The notes under the pieces were generated by a model, which worked only from the letters and a program-made list of their open reading frames with translations, ran no database searches and was not told the DNA's origin. Source: Paenibacillus dauci (GTDB lineage: Bacteria > Bacillota > Bacilli > Paenibacillales > Paenibacillaceae). Taken from it: a stretch of DNA of 64,000 nucleotides. The DNA is taken from positions 186,001 to 250,000 of the forward strand of contig NZ_KQ040798.1 in the NCBI RefSeq assembly GCF_000971985.1, given 5' to 3'. A program made the translations under genes and the position numbers. Below, piece by piece: positions 49,989 to 58,465 of the stretch; the first letter of the stretch is position 1, and each line of letters opens with the position of its first letter.

Positions 49989-50843
49989 TCAGGATCCTTT
50001 GAGATGAACTGCGAAAAATCGGCTTACCGCCTCCATTACATCCTGACGGGTCATCAGACCTGTAGAGGAGTGCCGTGCTCCTTCGAGGATATACATATCT
50101 GCTTCGGCCCCTGCTTCCAGCAGAGCATCATACAGAAAACGACTCTGACGAAGTGGTACCATCTCATCCTGATCGCCGTGCATAATGAGAAATGGCGGAA
50201 TTCCGGAAGCAGTTCCTGTCTGAATATGACTGACCGGATTTGACTGTGCCGCATTATCTGCCATATGCCGGATCGGTCCGCCCATCAGCAGTGAAATAAC
50301 CGGTAGTTCGTATTCGGTCTGAAAGTCAGCCTGTACATCGATAGGTCCGCAGAAGTCCACCACAGCGGTTACCTGACTCGATACCCCCTGCCAGTCTCCA
50401 CGGGTGTCCCATTCCGGCTGACTGCCGGTAACGCCAGCCAGAGCCGCGAGGTGTCCGCCTGCTGAATGACCCCATACGCCGACATGTTCCGCATCAATAC
50501 CATATTCATCTGCATGAGTACGCAGGAATCGAATCGCTGTTTTTACATCTTCCAGCTGTGCCGGGAAAGGCGCTTTGTTAACCGTACGATACTCAATGCA
50601 GGCAATCACATATCCCTGTGCAGCCAGTTCGGACAATACAGGTACATGCTTGTAATTATCCACATCGACCCATGAACCTCCCACAATCCAGACGATCAGC
50701 GGCAATGGAATATGCGAGACCGGACGCAAAATGTTCATTTTGAGGGACGATCCATTCGGGAAACGGGTAAATTGTACATCGGGAATCAATTGTACAAAAT
50801 AGTTATCTTCACTTTGGTAAGGTAAATGTTTGATTTCTGACAC
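49989..50843 (-). CDS. Alpha/beta-hydrolase esterase (BD-FAE/HSL-like)
   Basis: Esterase-like hydrolase of 284 residues without a signal peptide. The nucleophile serine is in GHSAGGHLAALAG at about residue 138. The acid is in MHGDQDEMVPLRQS and the histidine in GARHSSTG. The oxyanion-hole region reads IVGGSWVDVDNYKHV, a variant of HGGG. The start is GTG 50843 after an AGGAGG site. It may hydrolyse short-chain or carbohydrate acyl esters, but the substrate is unknown. It lies upstream of the PAS kinase in the same direction with a 73-base gap. Confidence 0.85.
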   Translation of the reverse strand: MSEIKHLPYQSEDNYFVQLIPDVQFTRFPNGSSLKMNILRPVSHIPLPLIVWIVGGSWVDVDNYKHVPVLSELAAQGYVIACIEYRTVNKAPFPAQLEDVKTAIRFLRTHADEYGIDAEHVGVWGHSAGGHLAALAGVTGSQPEWDTRGDWQGVSSQVTAVVDFCGPIDVQADFQTEYELPVISLLMGGPIRHMADNAAQSNPVSHIQTGTASGIPPFLIMHGDQDEMVPLRQSRFLYDALLEAGAEADMYILEGARHSSTGLMTRQDVMEAVSRFFAVHLKGS

Positions 50844-51156
50844 GGTATTTCCTCCTCGTTGCGGATTACATCTATCTATTCTACTGTCTCTATCATAATC
50901 GCTTTAGCTTCTTTTTACGAAATAAGCAGATAACCTTATAGTCATCCTTTTCATATTAATACATTTAAATTTTAATTAAAACAGATGTATGTAGATTGCT
51001 TCTCCCTCATGCGTATTCTGCGTATGTTGACGTTCACTGGATTATTCGTCAATATATGGTTATGCGTATTCTGCAGCAAAGTAGTCTGACTAGGAGTACT
51101 TCCCTGATCTGCAGACCAGAACAAGCAATCGCTTGCCCGAAAGTGAGGATCTTCTA
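50844..51156. promoter_or_regulatory. Upstream region of the phosphopantetheinyl transferase gene, with a 13-base direct repeat
   Basis: About 313 bases between divergent genes. ATGCGTATTCTGC occurs at 51009-51021 and again at 51062-51074, 53 bases apart, which is about five helical turns. They may be paired regulator sites for the transferase gene. No reliable promoter boxes were found. Confidence 0.35.
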
Positions 51157-51879
51157 TTGATTACTGTGACCGGTGTATATGTGCCCGATTTGATTCCGGA
51201 AGATGGCATGGAACGTCTGCGTGAAGCAGTATCCGAAGAAAGAAAGCAAGCTTCGCTCAAATTTCACAGACAGCAGGATGCACAGCGCAGTCTGATCGGT
51301 GAAGCCCTGCTGCTGCAGATTTTGCGCCAACGTTATCATCTGTCCGCCGATTCGGTGTCCTTTTCCAAAAATGCGTATGGCAAGCCTTATCTGGATGAAT
51401 ATCCGGATATTTATTTTAATATTTCACATGCAGGAGATTGGGTTGTATGTGCAGATGGTACCGTTCCTGTCGGAATCGATATTGAACAGGTACGTCCTAT
51501 TGATTTTGCAATTGCCGAACGCTTTTTTACTGCATCCGAGTATCAGCTGCTGATGAAGGCCTCTCCACAGCAACAACTTCAATTATTTTACACGTTGTGG
51601 ACATTGAAAGAAAGCTACATCAAATATATAGGCAAAGGGCTTTCTATTCCGCTGGATTCATTTGCTATTGATATTGCCCATAATGGGACAGCACAGCTAT
51701 GTCCACCACGTCCGGACGAGGACTCCTCCGGCAGCTGGGAAGATCATGCCGGTCAGATCTGTTATTTCCGCAAAATTATGGTTGATGCCAATTACCAACT
51801 GGCTATCTGCGCTGCCGAAGCGCTCGGTCCCAAACCGCTGGTTATGCTGGATTGGCAGGAGCTTTTGCCTGATGCCTGA
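51157..51879 (+). CDS. Sfp-type 4'-phosphopantetheinyl transferase
   Basis: Transfers the phosphopantetheine arm of CoA to the serine of carrier proteins. From TTG 51157 the protein has 240 residues and begins MITVTGVYVPDLIPED, like Sfp; GTGAGGA lies about 7 bases upstream. The longer TTG 51133 has no such site. Family motifs are NISHAGDWVVC, VGIDIEQVRP (Asp108, Glu110 bind magnesium) and WTLKESYIKYIGKG (Lys151, Glu152). The length and motif positions match Sfp closely. It converges on the ACP-radical SAM operon, so the carrier protein at 58466-58750 is its likely substrate. It may also serve non-ribosomal peptide or polyketide synthases elsewhere. Confidence 0.9.
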   Translation: MITVTGVYVPDLIPEDGMERLREAVSEERKQASLKFHRQQDAQRSLIGEALLLQILRQRYHLSADSVSFSKNAYGKPYLDEYPDIYFNISHAGDWVVCADGTVPVGIDIEQVRPIDFAIAERFFTASEYQLLMKASPQQQLQLFYTLWTLKESYIKYIGKGLSIPLDSFAIDIAHNGTAQLCPPRPDEDSSGSWEDHAGQICYFRKIMVDANYQLAICAAEALGPKPLVMLDWQELLPDA

Positions 51880-51896
51880 TTATTATTTTACATGCC

Positions 51897-51944
51897 AAAA
51901 ACCGTCTGCTGCTTTCCAACCAGAAAGCGGACAGGCGGTTTTTG
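51897..51944. terminator. Shared terminator between the transferase gene and the ACP operon
   Basis: Hairpin with arms AAAAACCGTCTGCTGCTTTC and a near-complement ending GGCGGTTTTT, between converging genes. Confidence 0.75.
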
Positions 51945-51970
51945 ACATAATGGTGGTATACGCCTGTATT

Positions 51971-53068
51971 TTACAGCTCGGGCATCATCATCCGATTGCG
52001 AGCGGTTGCATAGATACTGGACAATAAGCGAATGCGCTCTGCAGATTCGGCAAAAGGCAGATTAGTCTGCTGACCACGCACGACATCGCTGAAAAAACGC
52101 AGCTGATTGACATAATAATTGACCGGATCAAATACATGCTGATGCACTTCGCCTGTCCCGGCTCCATTTTGAAGCAAGGCTACTTTGAATTTGATTCGGT
52201 AAAATCCCAGATTGCAGCGGAAGAAATCATTAATTGTCAGCGTTGCATGTTCAAAATGAAGAATATGCTTCGAAGCATAGGGCTGTTCAAAAGAAAATAT
52301 AGCATCGGCGATAATGCCGTTTTGTAGTCTTGCCTGTGCTTCAAAGGTCCAATCGCAGCCGTTCGGTCCATCGAAATCGGACTTCCCTTCAAACTGCGCC
52401 TGCTCAATACCCGTTATAGCCTGCAGAAACTGCAGCCAATAACAGCCCAGATCCCAGAAGCAGCCTCCGCCTTGCTGAGGCTGGCTGCGATAATTGCCGG
52501 CATGACCATCACGGGCAGGAATCGTAATACGGGTCTGTATACGCTGCAACTCTCCATACTGGCTGGATTGTATACAGCTGCGCAGCTCCTGCTGCCATGG
52601 ATGATGAGCGATCATAATGCCTTCTGTCAGATGAACGCCGGATCGCCGGGCAGTCTCCTCCAGTCCGTCCAGTTCCGCAGGGTCCAGACAAAGAGGCTTC
52701 TCTACCAGCACATGCTTGCCGGCAGCGAGTGCACGCCGAATCCATGGGGCATGCAGACGATTGCCAAGACCAATATAGACAGCATCCAGCTGCTCATCCG
52801 CCAGCAGTTCATCAAGGCTATTATATACAGTTGGAATCCCATACTGGTCGGCCATTTGTCTGGCTTTGTCATACGTACGATTGGCAGCTCCTGCAATCTC
52901 AATAGTAGATACGTGAGCGGACGGTTCCAATATGGCACGCGGTACGATCCCCGAACAGCCCAGAATGCCCATTCGAACAGGAACTTCGATCCGGGGAATG
53001 GACTGAAGCGACATCAGGTATTCATCCATGCGCACTGGCAGCTGAACGATATTGTGATTTTCTTTCAT
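51971..53068 (-). CDS. Gfo/Idh/MocA-family oxidoreductase
   Basis: NAD(P)-dependent dehydrogenase of 365 residues, a family acting on sugars, inositols and their derivatives. The Rossmann motif is MGILGCSGIVPRA at about residue 33. The catalytic lysine is in HVLVEKPLCLDP, and the C-terminal beta-sheet domain includes GGGCFWDLGCYWLQ. The first 27 residues are an extension before the fold. ATG 53068 overlaps the glycosyltransferase stop (ATGA), with AGGAGG just before it. As the last gene of the operon it probably oxidises or reduces a sugar or cyclitol intermediate of the pathway. Confidence 0.88.
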   Translation of the reverse strand: MKENHNIVQLPVRMDEYLMSLQSIPRIEVPVRMGILGCSGIVPRAILEPSAHVSTIEIAGAANRTYDKARQMADQYGIPTVYNSLDELLADEQLDAVYIGLGNRLHAPWIRRALAAGKHVLVEKPLCLDPAELDGLEETARRSGVHLTEGIMIAHHPWQQELRSCIQSSQYGELQRIQTRITIPARDGHAGNYRSQPQQGGGCFWDLGCYWLQFLQAITGIEQAQFEGKSDFDGPNGCDWTFEAQARLQNGIIADAIFSFEQPYASKHILHFEHATLTINDFFRCNLGFYRIKFKVALLQNGAGTGEVHQHVFDPVNYYVNQLRFFSDVVRGQQTNLPFAESAERIRLLSSIYATARNRMMMPEL

Positions 53069-54201
53069 AGATTCCTCCTGATCGCTGCTGGCTCCAATGT
53101 ATTATGTTCCCTGTATTGATCCACATAACCAGGCAGCCTGCTGCGGCCCTGTATCAGATTACGGTGCAGCTGTTCCAGAATCTGATGATCACCACCGTAC
53201 TCACTCATCCAGCGCTGATAAGTAATACCATATCCGTATTGTTCCCACTGCTCTGCATTATGACGCTCATGTTCCCCGAATGGGTCCAGGAATATTACAG
53301 GCGTACCGGAAGCAAAAGAATCTGCCAGCGTCCCTCCGCCCGGCTTGCTTACTATTGCCATAACACGACGCTCTACTTCACACAGCAGATGATAGTCTTC
53401 ATGTATGCGATACGCTGTTGCAGCTGCATCAGGAATATATTCGGCAAAAGGTGGAAACGTATGTCTTCCCTGCTCATTCCGGTTCCAGGTACGCCACTGC
53501 GGATCCATCCGGTAATACCGCTGCCCTCTGTCTGTATGACCTGCCTCATCGCCTTCATATAGGACGATATCCAGCCCATAGCCTGACTGTTCCAGATGCT
53601 GCAGATGTTCCCGATAGGTTCCCATTCCCCACCCGCCGCCATGTACCAACAGTCTGCGTTCCCTCTGTTCATAAGGGAGAACAGGATCGGAACCGGCGAT
53701 ATCGATATATGTCTGCATTGGCTTCTGCGGTTCGCCGAACAGCCATACTTCCCGGTAGCGATCATGAAGCTGACCCAGACGCTTTTTGACATTGCGCCAG
53801 GATGGGGAGTCGGAGACATCCAGATAGAGCAGATCGACATGCAGCTGCTCTGCTCCGATGCGCTCTCTGTACATATCCAGCAGATAAATCCAGTGTCCGG
53901 ACAGAACGATAAAATGTCTTCTTCCTTCCGCTTCCCAGCTGTGCAGCAGCTGCTCCATCTGCTCTTCATTCATGCTTTTGCGAATATCCTGCGGAATACG
54001 CTGGGACATCAGGGCTACCGAGAAATCCTGGTGATAGGCTCTACGGCTGTTATCGACCTTGTGACGCTGATCTTCATCCATAACATTCTCAAAAACAAGC
54101 ACTTCCGCCGGAATCCCGCGGCGCCTGAACCCCGCTTCTACAAGTAATCCCGGTGTATAGAACCCCAGTCCAAAACCCGAACACAAAATGGTGACGGTCA
54201 T
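53065..54201 (-). CDS. GT-B-like glycosyltransferase (MurG/UGT-related)
   Basis: Putative glycosyltransferase of 378 residues. The N-terminus VTILCSGFGLGFYTPGLLVE looks like the acceptor-side Rossmann fold with a Gly-rich loop. The C-terminal half carries the donor-binding signature MAIVSKPGGGTLADSFASG, then TPVIFLDPFGEHERHN, similar to the MurG/UGT nucleotide-sugar site. There is no signal peptide or membrane helix. I chose ATG 54201 because AAGGGTGAT precedes it; GTG 54210 lies on that site. It sits between the ATP-grasp and oxidoreductase genes. Donor and acceptor are unknown. Confidence 0.75.
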   Translation of the reverse strand: MTVTILCSGFGLGFYTPGLLVEAGFRRRGIPAEVLVFENVMDEDQRHKVDNSRRAYHQDFSVALMSQRIPQDIRKSMNEEQMEQLLHSWEAEGRRHFIVLSGHWIYLLDMYRERIGAEQLHVDLLYLDVSDSPSWRNVKKRLGQLHDRYREVWLFGEPQKPMQTYIDIAGSDPVLPYEQRERRLLVHGGGWGMGTYREHLQHLEQSGYGLDIVLYEGDEAGHTDRGQRYYRMDPQWRTWNRNEQGRHTFPPFAEYIPDAAATAYRIHEDYHLLCEVERRVMAIVSKPGGGTLADSFASGTPVIFLDPFGEHERHNAEQWEQYGYGITYQRWMSEYGGDHQILEQLHRNLIQGRSRLPGYVDQYREHNTLEPAAIRRNL

Positions 54202-54266
54202 ATGGATCACCCTTTTCTTTTAATGGAAAGCAGGTCACGCTTATATTGCCAGACACTAAGCGCTGA

Positions 54267-55694
54267 TCAGTTCAGGATTTGAAAGTTATTTGCAGTTAAA
54301 AGTTGTTCCAGGCGGCGTAGCAGATACTTTTTGGTCTCTTCCTGATCGGTGACTACAGACAGATACAGACGTCCTTTGTGCTTTTTGCCGTCGGGTTGGG
54401 ATGGATGGTTGACGGATAAGGCGGCTGAGGTTAATGGAAAGATACCCTGCCCGGTTTCCGGCAGGAAAAGCAGATTGGTACGCTGGAGCTCGCCCAGCAG
54501 CTGCTCATGAGATAGTGAACCGTCATGGGACACTGTGTAATTGGTCATATTCCCCTGAAGCCCTTGCTGGCGCAAATACTGGTCGATATTATTTTTGATC
54601 AGGCTCATGGATTGACGGGCATTGATCTCTACCATCGGTTCCAGCGTTCCATCCTGCAGCACCATCGAGTCGATACATACATGTCCATAATAGCCATCCT
54701 GATAGAGCTCCCGGCTAATCTGTTCCATGGTCTCAAAATAGTGATGACGCTCCAGCAGATCCATAAAATCGGCATCCGGAGACAGCGATTCCCGGTAGGC
54801 AAACTGTGAGTTCGCAAGCCATTGTACAGATATAATCTCGATATCACCCTGTTCCGTAATATAAAACTGGCAGGAAAAGTCCCGTGTCTTGTCCAGATAG
54901 CGTTCCAGTACAAACTCTACATTGCGTCCTTTGTCTTCCTGCTTGCGGATACTGCCCGCGATGCGCGCCAGCATATTAGGTGATTCGATATGGATGTTTC
55001 CTTTGCCGGATACACCGTAATTATCCTTGATCATAAAGGTTCCATGTTCCAGCAGCTTCCGGCCTACTGTTTCCAGTTGATCTGTACCGGTTACGTAGAT
55101 TCCCGGATTCTCCAGACCAATCCGCTGCTTGATCTCTGCGGAATACCGCTTGGTATTCACCCGGCGTACAATCTCCAGCGGTGGATGCTGACTGTGAATA
55201 CCGAACCGCTGACTGGCTTCCTTGATATACGGCACCCAGGCAAATGGTGACAATTGAGTTCCTGACAGCGGCAGCTGGTCTGCCAGCATACTGCCATGAT
55301 CATAGAGCAGCTGAAAGACGGAGATCGGATGGGTGATTTCTTTGGCTGTACGCTGCGGACTTGCTGCCTGTCCATATCCTGCTGCGGTAGCAATCGGCGC
55401 GCGTACTGCTGCTTCATCCGGCTGCAGATGCACGGTATTGCTCATAAAATCAAAGCCCAGTTGGCGTGTATAATCACGCTGGGCAGGATCTATCGCATAA
55501 CGTGTCAGCAGTAGATCACCCGGCTGGCAAAAGCTGAACAGCAGTTCATCCATCGCGGTGACAATCTTCTCCGCTTCCCTGTCCGGCAGCGCAGGTAAAA
55601 TTGCCAGATTATGTTCTCGCCAGTGCAGTTCCGCTTCAAAGGTGCCCATATGTAGTACAGGTGATCTTGATGCACCTGATTGTAGTTCCTGCAT
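54267..55694 (-). CDS. ATP-grasp ligase, possible amino acid:ACP ligase
   Basis: ATP-grasp protein of 475 residues from ATG 55694 (AAAGGAAGGG upstream). A pre-ATP-grasp region fills about 1-190. The ATP-binding lysine and Gly-rich loop are Lys223 and DNYGVSGKGN (224-233). The metal and carboxylate end reads VCIDSMVLQDGTLEP, then MVEINARQSMS (Glu356, Asn358). A C-terminal domain of about 95 residues follows, as in PGM1-type ligases. ATP-grasp enzymes form an acyl-phosphate and join it to an amine or thiol. In butirosin synthesis the ATP-grasp BtrJ loads glutamate onto the carrier protein BtrI. A similar role here is inferred from the ACP in the same operon; peptide-bond ligation is the alternative. 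Confidence 0.75.
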   Translation of the reverse strand: MQELQSGASRSPVLHMGTFEAELHWREHNLAILPALPDREAEKIVTAMDELLFSFCQPGDLLLTRYAIDPAQRDYTRQLGFDFMSNTVHLQPDEAAVRAPIATAAGYGQAASPQRTAKEITHPISVFQLLYDHGSMLADQLPLSGTQLSPFAWVPYIKEASQRFGIHSQHPPLEIVRRVNTKRYSAEIKQRIGLENPGIYVTGTDQLETVGRKLLEHGTFMIKDNYGVSGKGNIHIESPNMLARIAGSIRKQEDKGRNVEFVLERYLDKTRDFSCQFYITEQGDIEIISVQWLANSQFAYRESLSPDADFMDLLERHHYFETMEQISRELYQDGYYGHVCIDSMVLQDGTLEPMVEINARQSMSLIKNNIDQYLRQQGLQGNMTNYTVSHDGSLSHEQLLGELQRTNLLFLPETGQGIFPLTSAALSVNHPSQPDGKKHKGRLYLSVVTDQEETKKYLLRRLEQLLTANNFQILN

Positions 55695-55727
55695 CCTTAT
55701 CCCTTCCTTTCCGGCTATCGTAATAGA

Positions 55728-55789
55728 CAGCCTGCTCCCGGTCACCTGTGATCCATGATGCGATGCAGGTAAGATCCGTAAGCAGGCTG
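55728..55789 (-). promoter_or_regulatory. Intra-operon inverted repeat
   Basis: CAGCCTGCT at 55728-55736 and AGCAGGCTG at 55781-55789 can pair across a 44-base loop in the 150-base gap between the BtrH-like and ATP-grasp genes. It has no T-tract. It could be an attenuator or RNA processing site within the operon. Confidence 0.35.
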
Positions 55790-55844
55790 CACAAATAACT
55801 GGTTAATATCGGTTCATCGGATTGACTTCATGTTCTTGACAAGG

Positions 55845-56975
55845 TCAGACAGCAACACGGGATAATGCTTGCTGCAGGCTCGATAAATGCAGCTCTATCC
55901 GGTCAAGCAGCTCTGTGCTGCGCTGGATATAGGCATCCATCTTATGAGGACTGTTTTGCAGTCCCATTTTGTACAGCTGCAGCAGATGACGCTTGGTATC
56001 CTGATTCAGCGCTGTAATCTCCGCTTGAAGCTGCTCACCCGGTATACCCAGTTTATCCCGGTATTTACGGATAAAATGATCGGTATAACGCATCAGATGA
56101 CTAAGACTTTCAATCCGCAGATGGTAATACACAGTATCACAGGCTTCCGCGAATGCCTCGCCTTCCAGCAGACTCATCTGCTCCATATCACGAACAAGCC
56201 TGCGATAGGCAGCAATTCCCCATGCTCCTGCCGTACCCTGATCCTGTCCATTCAGGAATTCATCCAGATGAGCCGTACAGACGGCTATAATCTGCTGCTC
56301 GTCCATAACAGCGTCTCCGGTATGATTCATATAGGCGTATTCTACCGTTCCTTCCAGCAGATCGGACAAGCTGGTCGGACCGCTGTAGCCCAGTACCGAT
56401 CCGGACGAATCAAGCAGGAAGTGATCGCCTACATAAGCAATATTCTCCTGTGAATGCAGACCATACAGCTGGATCATATGTGTCTTGCCGGGGTTGTCGG
56501 TATATAGGGGATTGTAGACCAGATTCTCGGTTTTGACATGCAGCAGCAGTGTATTGCCACGACTCAATACATCATGCCATTCCTGCAGCATGGCATGATG
56601 TTCCTGCTGCTCCTGCGTTGTATCCGTATACGCGAGTGCAATCCCGGTATGGGTGATCCATTCCTGCAGCATCTCCCTGATCGGACGCAGACCGAATGTA
56701 TGAATATCACCAGCATAGTTAAATGAAATTCCATTACTGAGAAAATAAATATCCGTCTCATCCATATGAATACTGCACTGTTCCAGCATCGCCTGCTTGG
56801 CACCGTAGTAGCAATGATTGATCACAAAATGATCATCTGCCCGCGTTAATATCCGGGCTGTTGTAGCAGCTCCCGCTACCGACGGTTCGGAACCCAGCAT
56901 CAGCTCCAGATGCTCCGGCTGCATATTGTGAACTTCGCTCAGCAGGGGCAGAATCGTCTTGTCACTTACGCTCAT
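55845..56975 (-). CDS. BtrH-like Cys-His protein, possible acyl transferase
   Basis: A 376-residue protein from ATG 56975, with AGGAGG upstream and 19 bases after the radical SAM stop. I do not see a firm family match, but the layout resembles the N-terminal domain of BtrH, which moves an acyl group from a carrier protein to ribostamycin. An HC pair (NHCYYGAKQAML, Cys55) is followed by YFLSNGISFNY. A histidine starts a strand (HMIQLYGL, His166), and an Asp follows (FLLDSSGSVLGYSGP). This is the Cys-His-Asp order of papain-like enzymes. The C-terminal 170 residues are helical. In the operon it is placed between the radical SAM enzyme and the ATP-grasp ligase. Confidence 0.6.
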   Translation of the reverse strand: MSVSDKTILPLLSEVHNMQPEHLELMLGSEPSVAGAATTARILTRADDHFVINHCYYGAKQAMLEQCSIHMDETDIYFLSNGISFNYAGDIHTFGLRPIREMLQEWITHTGIALAYTDTTQEQQEHHAMLQEWHDVLSRGNTLLLHVKTENLVYNPLYTDNPGKTHMIQLYGLHSQENIAYVGDHFLLDSSGSVLGYSGPTSLSDLLEGTVEYAYMNHTGDAVMDEQQIIAVCTAHLDEFLNGQDQGTAGAWGIAAYRRLVRDMEQMSLLEGEAFAEACDTVYYHLRIESLSHLMRYTDHFIRKYRDKLGIPGEQLQAEITALNQDTKRHLLQLYKMGLQNSPHKMDAYIQRSTELLDRIELHLSSLQQALSRVAV

Positions 56976-56994
56976 ACTCTCGCCTCCTGTCCGA

Positions 56995-58197
56995 TCAGAT
57001 ATAATTGAGCGACTGCAGGGCACCTGCACCATGCAGATAGAGCACACTGCACTTGGAACAAGCCGGGGTCAGACCGCCTTCATTAATCGTTTTGCGGATC
57101 TGCTCATATTCTTCGGAATCCCATATTTCCTTGAGACTCTTCTCCTTGAGATTCCCGACCGTAAATTCAGCGAAGAATTTGCAAGGCATTACACTGCCAT
57201 CCGGAATAATATCCGTACGTGAAGTAAGCGCCAGACAGTTGTTGGAACAACGACTTGTCATTTCATCGCCATGGATAAACTTGTCGATCTCATCGTAGTC
57301 CAGTCCCGGCTGATAACGCACCCGGATTTTCCAGACACGGTCATTGATCTGGTGTAGATCGTCCATCAGCGCTTCCATTTTTTCAGGATTGATTTTGTAT
57401 TTAAAAGCATGCCAGCTGCTGATATGACGCTCATCCAGTTGGCGCAGCCAGCTGAACTTGTCGGCGAAATAGTGATCCATTTTGACCGATGTCTCCCTGG
57501 AGATATACCAAGGGAAGCACAGCATAACGAGATCCAGCTTTTTCGATTCGAAAAATTCCAGCAGCTCCGACATGCGTCCGATCATATTATCGTTGATTAC
57601 AGCATGCACCGAGATCCGGCCTTTGTAGATGCCCTGGTCACGCAGCTCGACGAGGCGGTCGATTTCTTTCATCGTTTTCTGGAATGTTCCTTTGCCGCGG
57701 ATCAGATCATGCTCGCGTTCAAATCCCTCTACAGCGATCAGCAGTTCCAGATTTTCCGAGAGATCCAGAATCTGATCCAGATGCTTGCTGATCAGCAGTC
57801 CGTTGGTACAGATGGTCATTTCACGTCGGTCATTTTGAATATGTTCGAGAATCTGGCTGAACTGGCGGTGGAACATTGGTTCTCCACCCCATAAGTAAAG
57901 GCGTGATTTGGCGCTCTTGGTATCATCCAGCAGCTGTTTGAAAATGGCTGGATCCAGATCCATATTCTGCTCGGCTTTCTCCATATTGTGGTGATAGCCG
58001 TCTTCATTCCACTGAAAACAGTGTGTACAGCGCAGATTACAGCGGTTGGTCAGCTTGATGCCGAGCGACTGCGGTATAGGCGTCTTGTAGGTAGGGTCCT
58101 TCACCTTATTACGGTAAGATACGGCGGCATTACGGACAGTTCGTTTGATCAGCTTAAAGGCTTCGCGGTCGATTGTCACTTCACTTCTTGGTTGCAC
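56995..58197 (-). CDS. Radical SAM enzyme with twitch-type auxiliary cluster motif
   Basis: Radical SAM enzyme of 400 residues from GTG 58197, which has AGAGGTG 6 bases upstream; a TTG at 58263 extends it by 22 residues but has no good site. The SAM cluster motif is CNLRCTHC at residues 53-60. LYLWGGEPMF provides the SAM-binding GGE. Near the C-terminus four cysteines form CX17C (CLALTSRTDIIPDGSVMPC) and, 40 residues later, CX2C (CSKC). That is the pattern of the twitch domain with one auxiliary cluster, as in the butirosin dehydrogenase BtrN, rather than the seven-cysteine SPASM domain. The enzyme may oxidise or epimerise a sugar, or act on a carrier-bound substrate or peptide. Confidence 0.85.
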   Translation of the reverse strand: MQPRSEVTIDREAFKLIKRTVRNAAVSYRNKVKDPTYKTPIPQSLGIKLTNRCNLRCTHCFQWNEDGYHHNMEKAEQNMDLDPAIFKQLLDDTKSAKSRLYLWGGEPMFHRQFSQILEHIQNDRREMTICTNGLLISKHLDQILDLSENLELLIAVEGFEREHDLIRGKGTFQKTMKEIDRLVELRDQGIYKGRISVHAVINDNMIGRMSELLEFFESKKLDLVMLCFPWYISRETSVKMDHYFADKFSWLRQLDERHISSWHAFKYKINPEKMEALMDDLHQINDRVWKIRVRYQPGLDYDEIDKFIHGDEMTSRCSNNCLALTSRTDIIPDGSVMPCKFFAEFTVGNLKEKSLKEIWDSEEYEQIRKTINEGGLTPACSKCSVLYLHGAGALQSLNYI

Positions 58198-58366
58198 GGA
58201 AAACACCTCTTCCCCGGATTCGTTGTTACCAAGTGCCTGATACCGAAAGACAGTCCTATTCAATTGTTAACGCATACAAAACACCAACTGTGTATACAAC
58301 AGAGGATTAAAAATTACGCCAAATCAACAACCAAGCAAATAACCAAAAGTAATAGCGTTTTAATTT

Positions 58367-58447
58367 TTACATATGGTAGTATCTCCAAGCTGGATAAGGC
58401 ATTCTTGATTGTTGCATTATGATATCAGCTCTATGCTGTATCCCCAT
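58367..58447 (-). other. Very short frame between the ACP and radical SAM genes
   Basis: A 26-codon frame begins ATG 58447 and ends with an aromatic-rich tail (PYPAWRYYHM). It lies directly after a perfect hairpin at 58448-58465 (CCCTACA / TGTAGGG) that follows the ACP stop. The only ribosome-binding-like bases are in the hairpin arm and too close to the ATG. It may be chance; it is listed because radical SAM enzymes often act on small peptides. Confidence 0.15.
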
Positions 58448-58465
58448 CCCTACAGCTATGTAGGG

